A model generated the notes under the pieces. The model made no database searches. It saw only the letters and a program-made list of their open reading frames with translations, and was not told where the DNA came from. Positions 16,829 to 25,607 of a stretch of DNA of 64,000 bases are shown piece after piece (position 1 is the stretch's first letter; the number at the start of each line of letters is the position of its first letter). Where the stretch lies: contig CANLSH010000003.1 in NCBI GenBank assembly GCA_947493705.1, positions 124,001 through 188,000 of the forward strand. Reading direction: 5' to 3'. This DNA comes from an uncultured Arachnia sp. GTDB taxonomy: Bacteria; Actinomycetota; Actinomycetes; Propionibacteriales; Propionibacteriaceae. The position numbers were made by a program, and so were the translations under genes.

Positions 16829-17488
16829 ATGAAGCATGAGGCATATCTGAGCACTGGCACATCCATCTATGAGGAATCTTTCCGGATCATTCGTGCCGAG
16901 ACGAACCTGTCTCGGTTCCCCGAGGATGTCTCCCGCGCCGTGGTGCGCATGGTGCACGCCGCAGGCGACACCAGCATCGCCGACGAAGTGGGCTTCAGCC
17001 CCGGCGTCGTTGCGGCTGCCAACGCCGCACTGCGTCGTGGTGCCCCCATCCTGTGCGACGCCTCCATGGTGGCCACCGGCATCATTTCCTCCCGCCTGCC
17101 GGCTGGCAACGAGGTGATTTGTCTCATCAAAGATCCGAAACTGGCCACCATCGCCGAGGAGCGCGGCATCACCAAGACGATGGCCGCTGTTGACCTGTGG
17201 CTGCCGTATCTGGACGGTGCCGTCGTGGCGATCGGTAATGCCCCCACCGCATTGTTCCGGCTGTTGGAGGTGGTTGCCGAATCAGGCGTGCGCCCAGCTG
17301 CGGTGATCGGGATCCCCGTCGGCTTCGTGGGTGCTGCGGAATCGAAGCGTGCACTCGCGGAGAGCCCGCTGGCTCTGGAGCATCTGGTGGTGCACGGGCG
17401 TCGCGGCGGTAGCGCCATGACCGTGGCGGCAGTGAATGCGATTGCCAGCACCGATGAGCTGACCAACACCTCGCGCCAGAGTCTGTGA
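16829..17488 (+). CDS. cbiC: Cobalt-precorrin-8 methylmutase CbiC
   Basis: Catalyses the 1,5-sigmatropic methyl shift from C11 to C12, giving cobyrinic acid. The 219-residue protein has SFRIIRAETNLSRFP, the catalytic-His region RMVHAAGDTSIAD (about 41-53), ILCDASMVATGI, and GNAPTALFRLLE with IGIPVGFVGAAESK. TACGGT lies 6 nt before the ATG and could be a leaderless -10. It overlaps cbiD by 4 nt. It is divergent from the cbiM riboswitch and itself lacks one. Confidence 0.94.
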   Translation: MKHEAYLSTGTSIYEESFRIIRAETNLSRFPEDVSRAVVRMVHAAGDTSIADEVGFSPGVVAAANAALRRGAPILCDASMVATGIISSRLPAGNEVICLIKDPKLATIAEERGITKTMAAVDLWLPYLDGAVVAIGNAPTALFRLLEVVAESGVRPAAVIGIPVGFVGAAESKRALAESPLALEHLVVHGRRGGSAMTVAAVNAIASTDELTNTSRQSL

Positions 17489-18594
17489 TGATGGGCGGGC
17501 GTCGGGGCCAATTGGCAAGCTCGGGATTGCGTCCCGGATGGACCACCGGCGCGTGCGCAACGGCAGCCTCCGCGGCTGCCTGGGAGGCGCTGCTGACCGG
17601 CGAGTTCCCCGATCCCGTGGAGGTAGAACTGCCCCAGGGCCGACGCCCCGCGTTCGCACTGAGCGTCGAAGCCCTCTCCTACGATTCGGCGATGGCTGGG
17701 GTGACCAAGGATGCCGGTGATGACCCGGATGTCACCCACGCCGCCCTGGTACGTGCCACCGTCGTGCGGAGCACGAGCGGAGCAGGGGTGCAAATCAGCG
17801 GTGGGCCCGGAGTGGGCCGGGTCACTCTGCCCGGGCTGCCACTGCAGGTGGGGGAGCCGGCGATCAACCCCATGCCCCGTCGCATGATCACCGAGAACTT
17901 GCAGGCAGTCTCTGCCCGCTACGGGGAAGCCACCACGGACGTGGAAGTGGAGATCAGCATTGACAATGGCGCAGAAATCGCTCGGCACACGTGGAATCCG
18001 CGCATCGGGATCGTCGACGGCCTGTCAGTGCTGGGCACCACCGGCGTCGTAGTGCCCTACTCGTGCAGTGCCTGGATAGACAGCATCCGACGAGGTGTCG
18101 ACGTGGCTCGCGCCGCCGGGCTGCAGCACCTGGTGGGGTGCACAGGATCAACGTCGGAACGCGTCGCCACCGAATTTTTACAGGTGCCCGATCTGAGCCT
18201 GCTCGACATGGGGGACTTTGCCGGGGCTGTACTGAAGTACGTGTCGCGCCATCCCGTCGAGCGGTTGTCATTGGTGGGCGGTTTCGCGAAGCTGAGCAAG
18301 CTGGCCGATGGCCACCTGGACCTTCACTCCCACCGCACGAGCATCAACACCGAATACTTGGCACAGTTGGCCAGTGCAGCCGGTGGGGACGGAGAACTGC
18401 ACCAACGCATCAGCGAGTCAACCATGGCCATGGGTGCCCTGCAGATGGCAACTTCAGCCGGAATACCGCTGGGGGATCTGGTGGCATCCGCCGCCCGTGA
18501 TCATGCGGTCAAGGTGTTGCGTGGTGCACCGGTGGCGGTCGATGTCATCTGCATCGACCGCGCCGGTACCATCGTCGGCGTCAGCGAGCCCTGA
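17485..18594 (+). CDS. cbiD: Cobalt-precorrin-5B C1-methyltransferase CbiD
   Basis: SAM-dependent C1 methylation, specific to the anaerobic pathway. The 369-residue protein has LRPGWTTGACATAASAAAW near 15-33, KDAGDDPDVTH, INPMPRRMI, GTTGVVVPYSCSAW and LVGGFAKLSKLADGHLDLHS. The start could be GTG 17485 or ATG 17488/17491. Its presence, with CbiX and CbiG and without CobG, CobF or CobN, supports early cobalt insertion. Confidence 0.95.
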   Translation: MMMGGRRGQLASSGLRPGWTTGACATAASAAAWEALLTGEFPDPVEVELPQGRRPAFALSVEALSYDSAMAGVTKDAGDDPDVTHAALVRATVVRSTSGAGVQISGGPGVGRVTLPGLPLQVGEPAINPMPRRMITENLQAVSARYGEATTDVEVEISIDNGAEIARHTWNPRIGIVDGLSVLGTTGVVVPYSCSAWIDSIRRGVDVARAAGLQHLVGCTGSTSERVATEFLQVPDLSLLDMGDFAGAVLKYVSRHPVERLSLVGGFAKLSKLADGHLDLHSHRTSINTEYLAQLASAAGGDGELHQRISESTMAMGALQMATSAGIPLGDLVASAARDHAVKVLRGAPVAVDVICIDRAGTIVGVSEP

Positions 18595-18596
18595 CC

Positions 18597-18612
18597 AACC
18601 TGAGTTCAGGTT
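18597..18612. repeat. Inverted repeat between convergent cbiD and cbiX-sirC
   Basis: AACCTGA (18597-18603) and TCAGGTT (18606-18612) form a short palindrome in the 36-bp gap between two gene ends. It may help terminate both transcripts, although there is no T-run. Confidence 0.4.
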
Positions 18613-18630
18613 CAGACCAGGGCCGTTGGC

Positions 18631-19848
18631 TCAATCCTTGGACATCACTTCGATAATCTCGTTGCGCAGTGTTCTCGATTGCATCGGATCCTTGTTGCTC
18701 AGGACCGATACGGTCGCACCCTTGAGCCGGGTGGTCGCAGGGGTCCAGGCCGATCCGCGCCAGGCATCATCAGCTCGAACACAGAAGGTGTGGCGGGCCT
18801 CAGCACCTTCGGCAACCCGTCGATTCACACGGGGATCATCCGTCGTTGCCTGCACATACCAAGCCCCATCCAGATCGGACTCTTCGAAAGAGCGCCTCTG
18901 CCAATCGATCTGGCCCGTCTCAGCCAAGTGCGCCAACTGAGGCGTGGCGACGGGGGACACGAGCTGAACATGTGCCCCTGCCTCCAACAAGGTCGGGACT
19001 CGACGCGTGGCCACCTTCCCGCCACCCACCACCAAGGTCTGGCGTCCTTCGAGCAGCAAGCCACTGACGTAGGCGGGAGAGCCTTCCAACGGGTGGTCCG
19101 GGCGCATGTCGCGGTAGCGCTGGATCACCACTGAGGCCAGCTCTTCGCAGTCCCCAATCACCTCGCCCACGCGCACTTGCGTATCCGGATGGGTTTCAGC
19201 CCATGCATGGGCCTGATCGTGGGTCCACGTGCGCATGCGGCCGGGGAACAGCCAGTGGCCAATCACCAAGATCTGTTGCGCTCCCTTGAACTGCGCAAGG
19301 TCGAGCCCTTCCGGCAGCCGTGGCTCAGTCACCTGGAGGAAGCACGGAGTGACATGGCGCCAGCCGCCCTCCTCGTAGTGCATGCGGCTCAGATGAGCAT
19401 GGTCGGCATTCGCCCTGGGGACCAACGTGCCGCGTCCCACCAGCACCAACGCGGTGTCTTCGCGTTTCCAATCGCCCATGGCTTCATCGATGCGACGCAC
19501 CACAGCACGAAACAGCGCAGGATCTGGCCCCAGGTGTGGCGCATAGTCAATGCGGGCCTGGGGAAATTTCTCGGCCGCCTCATCGATTGCTTCGGGAATG
19601 TCTCGTCGGACGTGGACACCCGTGCCCAGCATCAGAGGAACCACAACGGCGTGCATGTCGTCTGCGGGTCGCTTCGACAGTGCGGCAGTCAGGGCTTCGG
19701 GAATGGAGGGTTCACTGATTTCCACGAAACCGACGTGGACATCCACGTCTGGGAGCAGTGCGGCCACCCGTTTCGTGAGGTCAAGGGCCACCTGCTCTCC
19801 GGCTCGATCGCGGGTGCCATGGGCGGCAATGACAAGGGCGGCGGTCAT
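18631..19848 (-). CDS. cbiX: CbiX cobaltochelatase-SirC precorrin-2 dehydrogenase fusion
   Basis: 405 residues. Positions 1 to about 250 are a two-domain-length CbiX: AAHGTRDRAGEQ with metal-site His10, and a second half with LVLVGRGTLVPRANADH and VIGHWLFPGRM. Positions about 258-405 are a SirC/Met8-like NAD-dependent precorrin-2 dehydrogenase (LLLEGRQTLVVGGGKVATRR, ATTDDPRVNRRVAEGAE). One chain can therefore oxidise precorrin-2 to sirohydrochlorin and insert cobalt. It is the last gene of the cbiL operon, with an ATGA overlap with cbiEGH. Confidence 0.92.
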   Translation of the reverse strand: MTAALVIAAHGTRDRAGEQVALDLTKRVAALLPDVDVHVGFVEISEPSIPEALTAALSKRPADDMHAVVVPLMLGTGVHVRRDIPEAIDEAAEKFPQARIDYAPHLGPDPALFRAVVRRIDEAMGDWKREDTALVLVGRGTLVPRANADHAHLSRMHYEEGGWRHVTPCFLQVTEPRLPEGLDLAQFKGAQQILVIGHWLFPGRMRTWTHDQAHAWAETHPDTQVRVGEVIGDCEELASVVIQRYRDMRPDHPLEGSPAYVSGLLLEGRQTLVVGGGKVATRRVPTLLEAGAHVQLVSPVATPQLAHLAETGQIDWQRRSFEESDLDGAWYVQATTDDPRVNRRVAEGAEARHTFCVRADDAWRGSAWTPATTRLKGATVSVLSNKDPMQSRTLRNEIIEVMSKD

Positions 19849-22253
19849 GATAGTTCCTTTTCGTCGTGAGACTTCTCGGGCATCCACTTGTAGTCGCGGG
19901 GGGTGACGATGCGACGCTCCCCGCTTCCGGTGGTGACGTAGTGGGTGGTGCTGGATCCGATGACCACCAGTGAGTTCATGTCCACCCATTCGGGCTGGAA
20001 CTCGGCCATGGTGCTCATCAGAACCTTCTGGCGCTGTCGGCAGGCCTGCTGCACCACGGCCACCGGTGTGTCTGGATCACGGTGGGCTCCGATGATCCCC
20101 AAGGCGCGGGGCAGATGCCGCAGACGTGTGCGGCTGCGTGGGTTGTACAGCACGGTGACCAGGTCACCCTGGGCGGCAGCATGCAATCGACGCTCGATCA
20201 TGTCCCAATCAGTGTGCAGATCGGACAGCGAGATGGTGGCGTGGTCATGACCCAATGGCGCACCGAGGATGGCTGAGACAGCCAGTGAGGCCGTGACACC
20301 CGGCACCACGTCGACGTCGATCCCGTCAGTGCCCTGCTCCAGCACCGGTGACGCCATCGCGTAGATGGCCGGATCACCGCCGCACACCAGGGCGACGTTC
20401 TCCCCATCGCGTGCCGCCTGGATGGCGGCAGCGGTACGAGCCGCCTCGGTTCCCATCTTGGAGGCCATGATGCGGGTGCCGGGACGTGCCAGATCACGGA
20501 TCTGTTTCACGTAGGGGCCGTAGCCCACGATGAAGCTGGATTTGCGCAGTGCCTCCTGCGCTTTGGGGGTGAGCAGTTCGCGCGAGCCGGGGCCCAACCC
20601 CACCACACTGAGGAGGCCACGGGCCGGCATGCGGCCGATGGCGCACGTCGCTTCGCCGTTGTTGCTCTTGGGAACCACCAGTTGCGCGCCGTGAGCGAGC
20701 ACCGAGGCCTCGGACACCGACGGTGTTCCCACGTGGCCCGCAACCATGGCACTGGGGGTGGGCACTTCCTGGGCAGCGAGCACTTCAGCGGTGTAGTCGA
20801 TCAGCGGGACACCCAGCTGCTTCACGAGCCGCAGCAGGCCGATCTCCCCCGCCTTGAGATCGATGGTGGTGATGGCGCGCACTGAGTGCAGTGAGAGATT
20901 GTGTTCAGCCAGGGTTTCTTCCAGCAGGCTGCGCAGCATCTCCACGGGGGTGTCGCGGTTGCACCCCATGCCCACCACCAGGCTGTCCGGATGCAGCACC
21001 ACGGTCGGCAGCGCGTTGGGTTCCGCTGTTGCACGGTCGGTGACCACGATGCGTGCCACGGCGTCGTCGACATCGGTGCCGACGTTCTCGGGTAGTGGCG
21101 GCAAAGGCCAGGTGTGGTCCTTCTCAACGCGCACCGAAGCGCCGTCAATGAGTGCGCGGGTCACCCCGGCGACGTCACCGTCGTAGTGCCAGCCCAGTGT
21201 GTCCAGGGCTGGCAGATTCAGCGCGTCGGTGGCGGTGGTGAGTACCGCTGTCGCGCCGAGCCCGTCCGCGAGTCGGGTGGCGAGGGTGTTGGCGCCACCG
21301 GCGTGGCCGCCCACGAGTGGAACAGCGAAGCGACCGGCCTCGTCGATGACCACCACTCCCGGATCGCTCTTCTTGTCGCGCAGCAACGGAGCAACCAGCC
21401 GTGTGGTGGCACCGAGAGCAAGATGGCTGATCAGCAGGTCGCACTCAGCCCAGGCCTGGGCGATCAACTCGGAGGTGGGCCCTGCGTAGCGGCGGGTGGT
21501 GGTGCCCAACAGCTTGTCGATCTGGTCGGCCCGCCGGTGTGCGGCAGGCGAGTTCACCATCTGGCCGATCACTTCGGACTCCCCACCAGTGGCGTCCCGA
21601 ACGGGGACAGGCTCTTGATTCTGGTGGGAAGTCTCCCGGTCTATCAGCGCCGGGTCGTCCGGGTGGCCATCGAGGACCAGCACGACGTTGGGTTCGGCGA
21701 TGTCGGTGAGCGCCAGTGCCTGCTCGGTGGTGAGGATGCGGACACATTCGTCGTCCTCCCCGAGCCGTTCAGCCAACACGTAGGTGCGTTCCAACTCGGC
21801 CAGAGTTTCGGCGATCTGCACGATGCCGTCTTGTTTGCTGGTGAGCACAGCTACCTTGCGGTGACGGCTGGCGGTGCGGACCGCCTCAGTCAGGGGTTTG
21901 CCGTGAGCAGAGACAACCAGCGCGTCGTCCCAGGGCAGCGCCACGGCGGCGAATGCGGCGGCGACGGAGGTGACGGCGGGTTGGACGTTGACTTCGTGGC
22001 CGTCAAGACGGATGCGCCGCACGATGCCGTGGAAGCCGGGGTCGCCGCTGGCAAGAACCAGCGCGTCCTGGCCGGGTTGCAGGTGGGACAGGCGTTCCAG
22101 AGCCGGGGTCAGGGCGCCGAGAATGACGCGACGCTCCTCGGGTACGTCAAGGCTGTCGAGGTGGCGGCGTCCGCCCACCACGAGGTCACTGGTGCGGGCA
22201 AGTTCGTGTGTTGCCGGTGAAATCTCACCGAGGTAGCCGTGGACGTGGATCAT
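19845..22253 (-). CDS. cbiEGH: CbiE-CbiG-CbiH trifunctional fusion
   Basis: 802 residues. About 1-195 is CbiE (C5-methyltransferase: ARTSDLVVGGRRHL, LASGDPGFHGI). About 250-545 is CbiG (lactone opening and acetaldehyde release: SHLALGATTRLVAPLL, VPLVGGHAGGANTLA, VGMGCNRDTP). About 548-802 is CbiH/CobJ (C17-methyltransferase and ring contraction: VVGLGPGSRELLTPKA, ALVCGGDPAIYAMASP). As I recall it, a cbiEGH fusion is known from Propionibacterium freudenreichii. The ATG lies 1 nt after the cbiF stop. The separate cbiT supplies the other half of CobL-type chemistry. Confidence 0.93.
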   Translation of the reverse strand: MIHVHGYLGEISPATHELARTSDLVVGGRRHLDSLDVPEERRVILGALTPALERLSHLQPGQDALVLASGDPGFHGIVRRIRLDGHEVNVQPAVTSVAAAFAAVALPWDDALVVSAHGKPLTEAVRTASRHRKVAVLTSKQDGIVQIAETLAELERTYVLAERLGEDDECVRILTTEQALALTDIAEPNVVLVLDGHPDDPALIDRETSHQNQEPVPVRDATGGESEVIGQMVNSPAAHRRADQIDKLLGTTTRRYAGPTSELIAQAWAECDLLISHLALGATTRLVAPLLRDKKSDPGVVVIDEAGRFAVPLVGGHAGGANTLATRLADGLGATAVLTTATDALNLPALDTLGWHYDGDVAGVTRALIDGASVRVEKDHTWPLPPLPENVGTDVDDAVARIVVTDRATAEPNALPTVVLHPDSLVVGMGCNRDTPVEMLRSLLEETLAEHNLSLHSVRAITTIDLKAGEIGLLRLVKQLGVPLIDYTAEVLAAQEVPTPSAMVAGHVGTPSVSEASVLAHGAQLVVPKSNNGEATCAIGRMPARGLLSVVGLGPGSRELLTPKAQEALRKSSFIVGYGPYVKQIRDLARPGTRIMASKMGTEAARTAAAIQAARDGENVALVCGGDPAIYAMASPVLEQGTDGIDVDVVPGVTASLAVSAILGAPLGHDHATISLSDLHTDWDMIERRLHAAAQGDLVTVLYNPRSRTRLRHLPRALGIIGAHRDPDTPVAVVQQACRQRQKVLMSTMAEFQPEWVDMNSLVVIGSSTTHYVTTGSGERRIVTPRDYKWMPEKSHDEKELS

Positions 22254-22254
22254 C

Positions 22255-23115
22255 TCAGCCCTCTCTCGTGGTGTCTGTGTGCTTGGTGTGGGGCTGGGCA
22301 GTGACGGGACCGGCGCCCTGATGGCGCAACTCCTGCTGAGCCTTTTTCTCTGCCTTGCGGTACTCGTGGCGGAAACCAGGATGGTAGAGATGGCTGCGGC
22401 TGCCCTCGGGAGACTCGGCCATGGCGGGGCCCACGAGAACAACGGTGTGCTTCCACAGTTGGTGCTCGCGCATCGTCGCCGACAGTTCTGACAAGGGGCA
22501 GCGCATCATCATTTCGTCAGGCCAGGTCACCTGGTAGCCGATGATGCAGGGAGTATCCGGCGGATAGCCTCCTGCGAGCAGTTCTTCCTGCAGCTGCTTG
22601 TTGCGTGCCGCAGAGAGATACAGCGCCATCGTGGCGCCATGCGCTGCGAACGAGCGCACCGTCTCCTTGGGAGGCATGGGTGTGCGGCCACCCTCCAAGC
22701 GCGTCAGGATCAGGGACTGCGACACCTCGGGCAGGGTGATCTCGGCATTCATACGGGCAGCCGCCGCCGAAAAGGCGGACACGCCGGGCACGGTTTCGAT
22801 CTCCAGCCCGAGCTTGCGGCAGACGCGCACCTGCTCGGCGGTGGCTCCATAAATGGAGGGATCACCCGTGTGGACCCTCGCCACCAGGAGTCCTTCCTCA
22901 GCGGCTCGCTCGTAGTGCTTTTCAGTGTCCTCCAACGCCTCACCTGCCGAATCAGCCAGCACGGCCCCCGGTTTGGTGTTGGCGACGATGTCAGGGTGCA
23001 CCAGGCTGGAGGCCCAGATGATGATGTCGGCCTCGGCAATCACCTTGGCGCCGCGCACGGTGATGAGATCTGCGGCCCCCGGTCCTGCACCCACGAAGAC
23101 AACGCGGCCGCTCAT
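22255..23115 (-). CDS. cbiF: Cobalt-precorrin-4 C11-methyltransferase CbiF (CobM)
   Basis: SAM-dependent C11 methylation. The 286-residue protein has VVFVGAGPGAADLITVRGAK at 5-24, the family-specific IIIWASSLVHPDI, VARVHTGDPSIYGATAEQ, and ITLPEVSQSLILTRLEGG. The C-terminus carries an extra Lys/Gln/His-rich tail of about 35 residues. It overlaps cbiL by 4 nt in the riboswitch-controlled operon. Confidence 0.95.
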   Translation of the reverse strand: MSGRVVFVGAGPGAADLITVRGAKVIAEADIIIWASSLVHPDIVANTKPGAVLADSAGEALEDTEKHYERAAEEGLLVARVHTGDPSIYGATAEQVRVCRKLGLEIETVPGVSAFSAAAARMNAEITLPEVSQSLILTRLEGGRTPMPPKETVRSFAAHGATMALYLSAARNKQLQEELLAGGYPPDTPCIIGYQVTWPDEMMMRCPLSELSATMREHQLWKHTVVLVGPAMAESPEGSRSHLYHPGFRHEYRKAEKKAQQELRHQGAGPVTAQPHTKHTDTTREG

Positions 23116-23918
23116 AGCCGGCCTCCTGCTGTGCCGGAACGGCGCGCGGGAGCCAGCACGGTGCTGAAATACGGCGCCCGGTGTCCCTCCGCGACGTCGT
23201 CGAGCGTGACGATCTGCTCGTCGGGCAGACCAATCTGGACGCCCAGCACGCCGGCGCGATGTTTACTCTTCAGCAGTTCAATCACTTCGGGGAGGTGGCG
23301 TCCGCCCTTGTAGGCCACAACGGTGTCGACAGTCGCCAAGACCCGCTCGAGGGTCTCCAAGCCGGCGGTGACCGGCACGAGCGCCAAGGTTTCTGTGCCC
23401 TCGACCAGTGGGGTGCGGCTACTGGCGGCCAGCGCCTGCATCGCGGTGATCCCGGGGACCACTTCCACGGTGACCTCCGGGAGTTGTTCGACGACATGGG
23501 CGGCCAGATAGGAGAACGTCGAGTAGACACTCGGGTCGCCCACAGTGGCGAATACCACCACCTCGGCCCCTGAGTTGAAGGCGTCAACAGCGGCCTCCGC
23601 CGAATCGAGCCAAGCCTGCTTTCGGCGTCCGCTGACACCTTGGCGATCGGCCATCGAGAACGGAATGCGCTGAATGGCGGAGGAGGCCTCCGGACAGCTC
23701 TGGGTCACGATGAGTTCTGCGCGGCCCGGGTCATCACCCGAACGCTCAGTGGTGGGGACCAGGATCACGGCGGCTGCCTCAAGGATTTTCAGTGCCTTGA
23801 GTGTGATCAATTCCGGATCACCCGGACCCACACCCACGCCCACCAGACGCATGGTTCTGGATTCGGCGGGGCCGGGTGTTCGTGCTGGTTTCTGCGCTCT
23901 GCTGGACATGTTTTGCAT
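23112..23918 (-). CDS. cbiL: Cobalt-precorrin-2 C20-methyltransferase CbiL (CobI)
   Basis: SAM-dependent C20 methylation. 268 residues with LVGVGVGPGDPELITLKALK near 25-44, VVVFATVGDPSVYSTFSYLA and EVVPGITAMQALAA. The ATG at 23918 has GGAGG close upstream and adds a 22-residue basic N-terminal extension before the conserved start MRLVGVG; the shorter start lacks such a site. It is the first gene after the third cobalamin riboswitch. Confidence 0.93.
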   Translation of the reverse strand: MQNMSSRAQKPARTPGPAESRTMRLVGVGVGPGDPELITLKALKILEAAAVILVPTTERSGDDPGRAELIVTQSCPEASSAIQRIPFSMADRQGVSGRRKQAWLDSAEAAVDAFNSGAEVVVFATVGDPSVYSTFSYLAAHVVEQLPEVTVEVVPGITAMQALAASSRTPLVEGTETLALVPVTAGLETLERVLATVDTVVAYKGGRHLPEVIELLKSKHRAGVLGVQIGLPDEQIVTLDDVAEGHRAPYFSTVLAPARRSGTAGGRL

Positions 23919-23939
23919 CCTGCCTCCTGGGTCACTCGC

Positions 23940-24095
23940 CCGTACGGTCATGGCTGCATGGCGCTGAGTATCTGACTTCTCGTGTGCGGAAACACACAAT
24001 CACAGTGGCGGGACCGTCCCGGAATCTCACCGGGTTCCTCAGGAGCCATGCCTTGGCGACCATCGTTGCATTCGAGTGGAATCCGGATCACGCGG
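23940..24095 (-). promoter_or_regulatory. Cobalamin riboswitch controlling cbiL-cbiF-cbiEGH-cbiX
   Basis: On the minus strand, positions 24038-24000 give GGAACCCGGTGAGATTCCGG and then CCCGCCACTGTGA, a near-consensus cobalamin aptamer core. The B12-box-like AAGTCAGATACTCAG follows at about 23978-23964. A TATACA hexamer at 24105-24100 is a plausible -10. It sits between cbiP and cbiL and is the best match of the three riboswitches here. Confidence 0.92.
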
Positions 24096-24131
24096 GGGTT
24101 GTATAGCAGTGCGTTGCGGCGCTTGATGGGG

Positions 24132-25607
24132 TCAGTGCGCGAGACCCAGAAGCTTTTCCACATCGATGGCGGATTCGATGGCGTCGGCGGTGGTGTTGAT
24201 CATCTGTTCGCGACGCTCGCCGAAACCCGGAGCATCGGAGCGGGGCTCCCATGCGCGGCCAGCCTGCCGCGCGACTTCACGCAGCCACGCGCGACGAAAG
24301 GCATCGGACTCCATCGAGCCGTGCCACATGGTGCCCCAGATATGGTCCAGTTGCAGCCCCGCGAGGAAGTCCTCGGCCCCGATCGTGCGAGCGTCCTCAT
24401 CCTCCAACCATGTGCCGTGATGGATCTCGTAGCCCTCCACGGGATGTCCCTGCCACGTGCCGTGGGGGCGACGCAACGTCTTGTCCGGGTGGAAGCGGAC
24501 GCGGGCAGGCAATAGCCCGAGCCCAGGTTGGTTGTCGTCGGATTCGACGTTGTCGTCGATTTCTCTCGTGAGCATCTGGAAGCCACCGCAGATTCCCAAA
24601 ATGGGTGTGCCAACTCGGGCACGTCTGCGGATGGCGCCCGCATTGCCGCTTCGGTGCAGCCACTCCAAGTCGCTGAGTGTGGAGCGAGATCCGGGAATGA
24701 TGGCCAGGTCTGCTGCCACCACGTCGGCAGGGTTGGTGGTGACCACCACTTGCACACCTGGTTCTTGCGCAAGAGCGTCGACGTCTGTGGCATTGGAGAT
24801 TCGTGGCAGGCGCACGACGGCCACGCTCAGAGGGCGCTGGTCGCCATCCTTGCCGTCGTCCAGAGACAGACTGTTTCGCGACATGTTGCCCAGGGACAGG
24901 GAATCCTCACCGTCGAGCCACACCCCTTCGAGCCAGGGCAGGACGCCAAGGTTGGGAAGTCCCGTGCGTCGGGTGATCTCTGTCAATCCCGGATCGAGGA
25001 TGGACTGGTCGCCGCGGAACTTGTTGATCACGTAGCCGCTCAGCAGGGCGCGATCCTGATCATCCAGCAGCCCCCAGGTGCCGAAGATTGACGCGAGGAC
25101 ACCGCCGCGGTCAATGTCTCCGATCAACACCACTGGTAGATTGAATCGGCGCGCCAGGCCCATGTTGGTGTAGTCACCGCGGCGGAGGTTTATTTCCGCC
25201 GGAGAGCCGGCGCCTTCGCAGATGACGAGGTCGTGGGTGGCTGCAAGCTCTTCATACGAGTCCCAAGCCGCTGCGGCGAGCCGTCGGCGTCCGGTGCTGT
25301 ACTCCCCAGCTTCCAGGGTTCCAGACGACTGTCCGCGCAGTACAATGAAGGATCGGCGGTCAGTACCCGGCTTCAGCAACACGGGATTCATCACCGATGC
25401 AGGCTCCAGCCCAGCGGCGTTGGCTTGCAGATACTGGGCGCGTCCAATTTCGGAGCCGTCAGCGCAAACCATGGAGTTGTTGCTCATGTTCTGGGCCTTG
25501 AACGGCGCCACGTCGACGCCGAGGCGGCGGGCCACTCGGCACAGTCCGGTGACGAACAAGGACTTGCCGGCATCAGAGCTGGTGCCAGCTATCAGCATGC
25601 CTGTCAT
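24132..25607 (-). CDS. cobQ: Adenosylcobyric acid synthase CobQ (CbiP)
   Basis: Glutamine-dependent amidation of the b, d, e and g side chains. The 491-residue protein has AGTSSDAGKSLFVTGLCR at 8-25, FKAQNMSNNS, LIGDIDRGGVLAS, IPGSRSTLSDLEWL, the glutaminase nucleophile block GICGGFQML and the catalytic His region EIHHGTWLED. It overlaps cobD by 4 nt. The cbiL riboswitch begins just after its stop codon. Confidence 0.95.
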   Translation of the reverse strand: MTGMLIAGTSSDAGKSLFVTGLCRVARRLGVDVAPFKAQNMSNNSMVCADGSEIGRAQYLQANAAGLEPASVMNPVLLKPGTDRRSFIVLRGQSSGTLEAGEYSTGRRRLAAAAWDSYEELAATHDLVICEGAGSPAEINLRRGDYTNMGLARRFNLPVVLIGDIDRGGVLASIFGTWGLLDDQDRALLSGYVINKFRGDQSILDPGLTEITRRTGLPNLGVLPWLEGVWLDGEDSLSLGNMSRNSLSLDDGKDGDQRPLSVAVVRLPRISNATDVDALAQEPGVQVVVTTNPADVVAADLAIIPGSRSTLSDLEWLHRSGNAGAIRRRARVGTPILGICGGFQMLTREIDDNVESDDNQPGLGLLPARVRFHPDKTLRRPHGTWQGHPVEGYEIHHGTWLEDEDARTIGAEDFLAGLQLDHIWGTMWHGSMESDAFRRAWLREVARQAGRAWEPRSDAPGFGERREQMINTTADAIESAIDVEKLLGLAH

